Shown here one piece after another: positions 62,494 through 64,000 of a DNA stretch of 64,000 bases. Position 1 is the stretch's first letter; each line of letters starts with the position of its first letter. A program made the position numbers and the translations under genes. Below the pieces are notes generated by a model. It ran no database searches, had not been told where the DNA came from, and saw nothing but the letters and a program-made list of their open reading frames with translations. Origin of the DNA: Perkinsela sp. pyNocScin1 (Eukaryota > Euglenozoa > Kinetoplastea > Prokinetoplastida > Perkinselidae); NCBI GenBank assembly GCA_964019655.1, contig CAXHTR010000001.1, positions 1,426,001 through 1,490,000 on the forward strand, given 5' to 3'.

Positions 62494-64000
62494 ATGAAAA
62501 AGCACTGCAGACAAAATGCAGACTCTCATACATTTGCTTCGGGTTATGAAAATGAATGGAATGAGCGCTCAGAGGATCTGCTGACTGAAGAAGACAGTCA
62601 TCGAATCGCAGAAGTTCTCAGTGCAATCAAGAAAGATAACACAGGCATCACTCAGGAGCCTTTCTACACAGAACCGCAGCAATATGAAGAAGTCGGTACG
62701 TGTGGTTTCGAAAGCACGAGCAACTCAACAAAGACGCATCAAGGGTGTGATCTCTGCTCTTGTACGGCAGCCTATACATGTCCCAGATGTCTGAGAAATA
62801 CCTGCTCCCTGAAGTGCTTGCAGGAGCACAAAACTAAGTACTCCTGCGATGGACAAAAACAATTTCAGCACTTACAACACGCAAAAGATTTTACAAGCTC
62901 CTGTCTGAGATCTGACATTGCTTTCTTCAACCGTGCGCAGCGAGTGGCGGAGAACTCTCGAAGGGCTGTAGCACCTGAAAAAAGGTACGATCACAGAGAC
63001 TTATCTCCTGAGCTTATAAGCTTAAGCAAAAATGCGCGTAAAAATGGCATCGTTCTACAAATTCTATCGAAGGGCATGTCGAAGAGGAGCAAAAATACTA
63101 GCAGATTCTCAGTGATTGATGATTCGATTATTTGGAAAGTTGAATTTCGGGTTTATTTTAAGCCATTTTGCGAAAATCAGGGCTTTACGATATCTGTAGA
63201 TTGGGCACATGAAGAGTATATGCTTAAAGAAATTTTTGAGCATTCCTGGCAAACTAACCCAAGCCTTGAGAAGCATGAGATACAAAAGGGCTACAACCAG
63301 GCTTGTTCATGGGTAGAAGACCAAAGCAGCAAGACTTCTGGCCCATTTCCGTCACCCTCTAGCATTTCGCATGAAAAACAAGTGGCTGCTGATGAAACGA
63401 TTGAGGTTCGTTCGATTGAGAATATGTATAATGGCAAAAACAATGATGAATTTCAAGAGAATGGTGATAATTCGAACTTTATGTGCAGTGGCGACACCAA
63501 AGTTATGCTTGAGAAATTCCTTGAAGAATCGCAAGGAGAGTATGAAATGCTTTGCAAAGCTGAGCGTATGGGCTCTGTAAAAGCCTATTTCAAACTGAAT
63601 AAAAGCGAACCTCTGGCAACTAACCTACGAACTGTATTCTTTCTCGTCGAGTACCCAACGATCATTGTGATTCATCGAAATGATTTGGATAAATTTCCTC
63701 TAATTTCTGCGGAGCAAAGTCGTACGCTAAGGGAAAGTTTTCGAAAGCAGAAGCGCACAAAGCATGACCCGCAAGATATCATCAAAAGAGTACGTGACAC
63801 TGCCTCCAGATCACGCAATGATTCGAATCTCCCCTGCGGTAAATTTCTTCGTGGAAAATGCTCTCTCGGTGAAAACTGTCCTCGAAAGCATTATAAAGCG
63901 GACGAACTTCCAATGTGTCGCAGTGTGATGAAGGGTCTTGTGTGCAAGCTAGGCGAACGGTGCCTTTACAGTCATGATCCCCGTAGAGCCCCTGCATCAA
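62494..64000 (+). CDS. BCD1: BCD1/ZNHIT6-like box C/D snoRNP assembly factor with CCCH fingers (runs off the right edge)
   Basis: The frame is open from the ATG at 62494 to the end of the window (502 codons). Residues 85-118 form an HIT zinc finger (CDLCSCTAAYTCPRC with CSLKCLQEHK), followed by SCLRSDIAFFNRAQRVAENS, which resembles the BCD1 segment after its finger. The middle has EFRVYFKPF and the beta-type YPTIIVIHRNDLDKFPLI as in BCD1. Two CCCH fingers follow near the edge, C-x7-C-x5-C-x3-H and C-x8-C-x5-C-x3-H. BCD1 controls box C/D snoRNP loading onto snoRNA, so it works with the fibrillarin encoded here. The CCCH extension is not found in yeast or human BCD1 as far as I know. Confidence 0.8.
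   Translation, partial: MKKHCRQNADSHTFASGYENEWNERSEDLLTEEDSHRIAEVLSAIKKDNTGITQEPFYTEPQQYEEVGTCGFESTSNSTKTHQGCDLCSCTAAYTCPRCLRNTCSLKCLQEHKTKYSCDGQKQFQHLQHAKDFTSSCLRSDIAFFNRAQRVAENSRRAVAPEKRYDHRDLSPELISLSKNARKNGIVLQILSKGMSKRSKNTSRFSVIDDSIIWKVEFRVYFKPFCENQGFTISVDWAHEEYMLKEIFEHSWQTNPSLEKHEIQKGYNQACSWVEDQSSKTSGPFPSPSSISHEKQVAADETIEVRSIENMYNGKNNDEFQENGDNSNFMCSGDTKVMLEKFLEESQGEYEMLCKAERMGSVKAYFKLNKSEPLATNLRTVFFLVEYPTIIVIHRNDLDKFPLISAEQSRTLRESFRKQKRTKHDPQDIIKRVRDTASRSRNDSNLPCGKFLRGKCSLGENCPRKHYKADELPMCRSVMKGLVCKLGERCLYSHDPRRAPAS

Noticed and set aside
1-64000. CRISPR arrays, insertion sequences, retroelements or viral genes
   Set aside because: No regularly spaced repeats, transposase, reverse transcriptase, integrase or terminal repeats were seen anywhere in the window.

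Overview
The window reads as nuclear DNA of a gene-dense, nearly intronless microbial eukaryote. Spacers are mostly 50-200 bp, the standard genetic code fits everywhere, base composition is moderately AT-rich, and almost every recognisable protein is one uninterrupted ORF. Eukaryote-only genes dominate: SKP1, V-ATPase subunits G and C, SEC61-gamma, fibrillarin, MPP10, MAK16, NOP2, BCD1, RPC3, PRMT1, Wee1, a LAMMER kinase, SPO11, pelota, DBR1 and a U6 snRNA gene. ATP-type PEPCK, a plant/alga-type gamma-class PI4-kinase-like protein, an Asp-x-Asn SPO11 and a tail-anchored ELP3 suggest an alga or other protist rather than an animal or fungus. A compact red alga would fit, but nothing here proves it, and no plastid protein was identified.

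Layout. (1) 1-12,054, minus strand: Tudor-SN (cut by the window edge), SKP1, ELP3, PEPCK, the mitochondrial GTPase MTG1, a degenerate membrane cyclophilin, an actin-related protein, pyruvate kinase and a small Cys-rich protein. (2) 12,214-34,763, plus strand, an unbroken run of 19 genes: V-ATPase G, a RAD17-like protein, fibrillarin, SEC61-gamma, three or four organelle-flavoured or orphan proteins, LAMMER and Wee1 kinases, PUS1, MPP10, a triplicated RRM-like protein, PPAT, RPC3, PRMT1, MAK16, an ArdC-like/CCCH/GW protein and V-ATPase C. (3) 35,439-39,033, minus: an RluA-type pseudouridine synthase and two orphans. (4) 39,850-41,833: pelota (+), then U6 snRNA (-) with a divergent tRNA-like A/B-box element upstream of it. 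(5) 41,834-58,475, minus: NOP2, a dead PI4K-gamma, an orphan, a mitochondrial FtsH protease, a SNF2 ATPase, SPO11, a small membrane protein, Rsm22/METTL17, an MTQ2-type methyltransferase, a polyprenol reductase and an orphan. (6) 58,914-64,000, mixed strands: an orphan, DBR1, an orphan Cys/His protein and BCD1 (cut by the window edge).

Themes. Ribosome and RNA biogenesis is strongly represented: fibrillarin, BCD1, MPP10, MAK16, NOP2, RPC3, PUS1, the RluA enzyme, ELP3 and pelota. Mitochondrial translation is served by MTG1 and Rsm22. U6 plus DBR1 show that splicing is still used although no intron was seen here.

Most unusual items: a protein with three ArdC-N-like modules, an RRM-like fold, a CCCH finger and a ten-tryptophan GW tail (31,827-33,524); a PI4K-gamma homologue in which the catalytic Lys, Asp and Asn are all replaced (43,420-45,006); the U6 gene with inverted upstream A/B boxes, an arrangement otherwise known from trypanosomatids; and a protein made of three two-domain RRM-like units (24,233-26,071).
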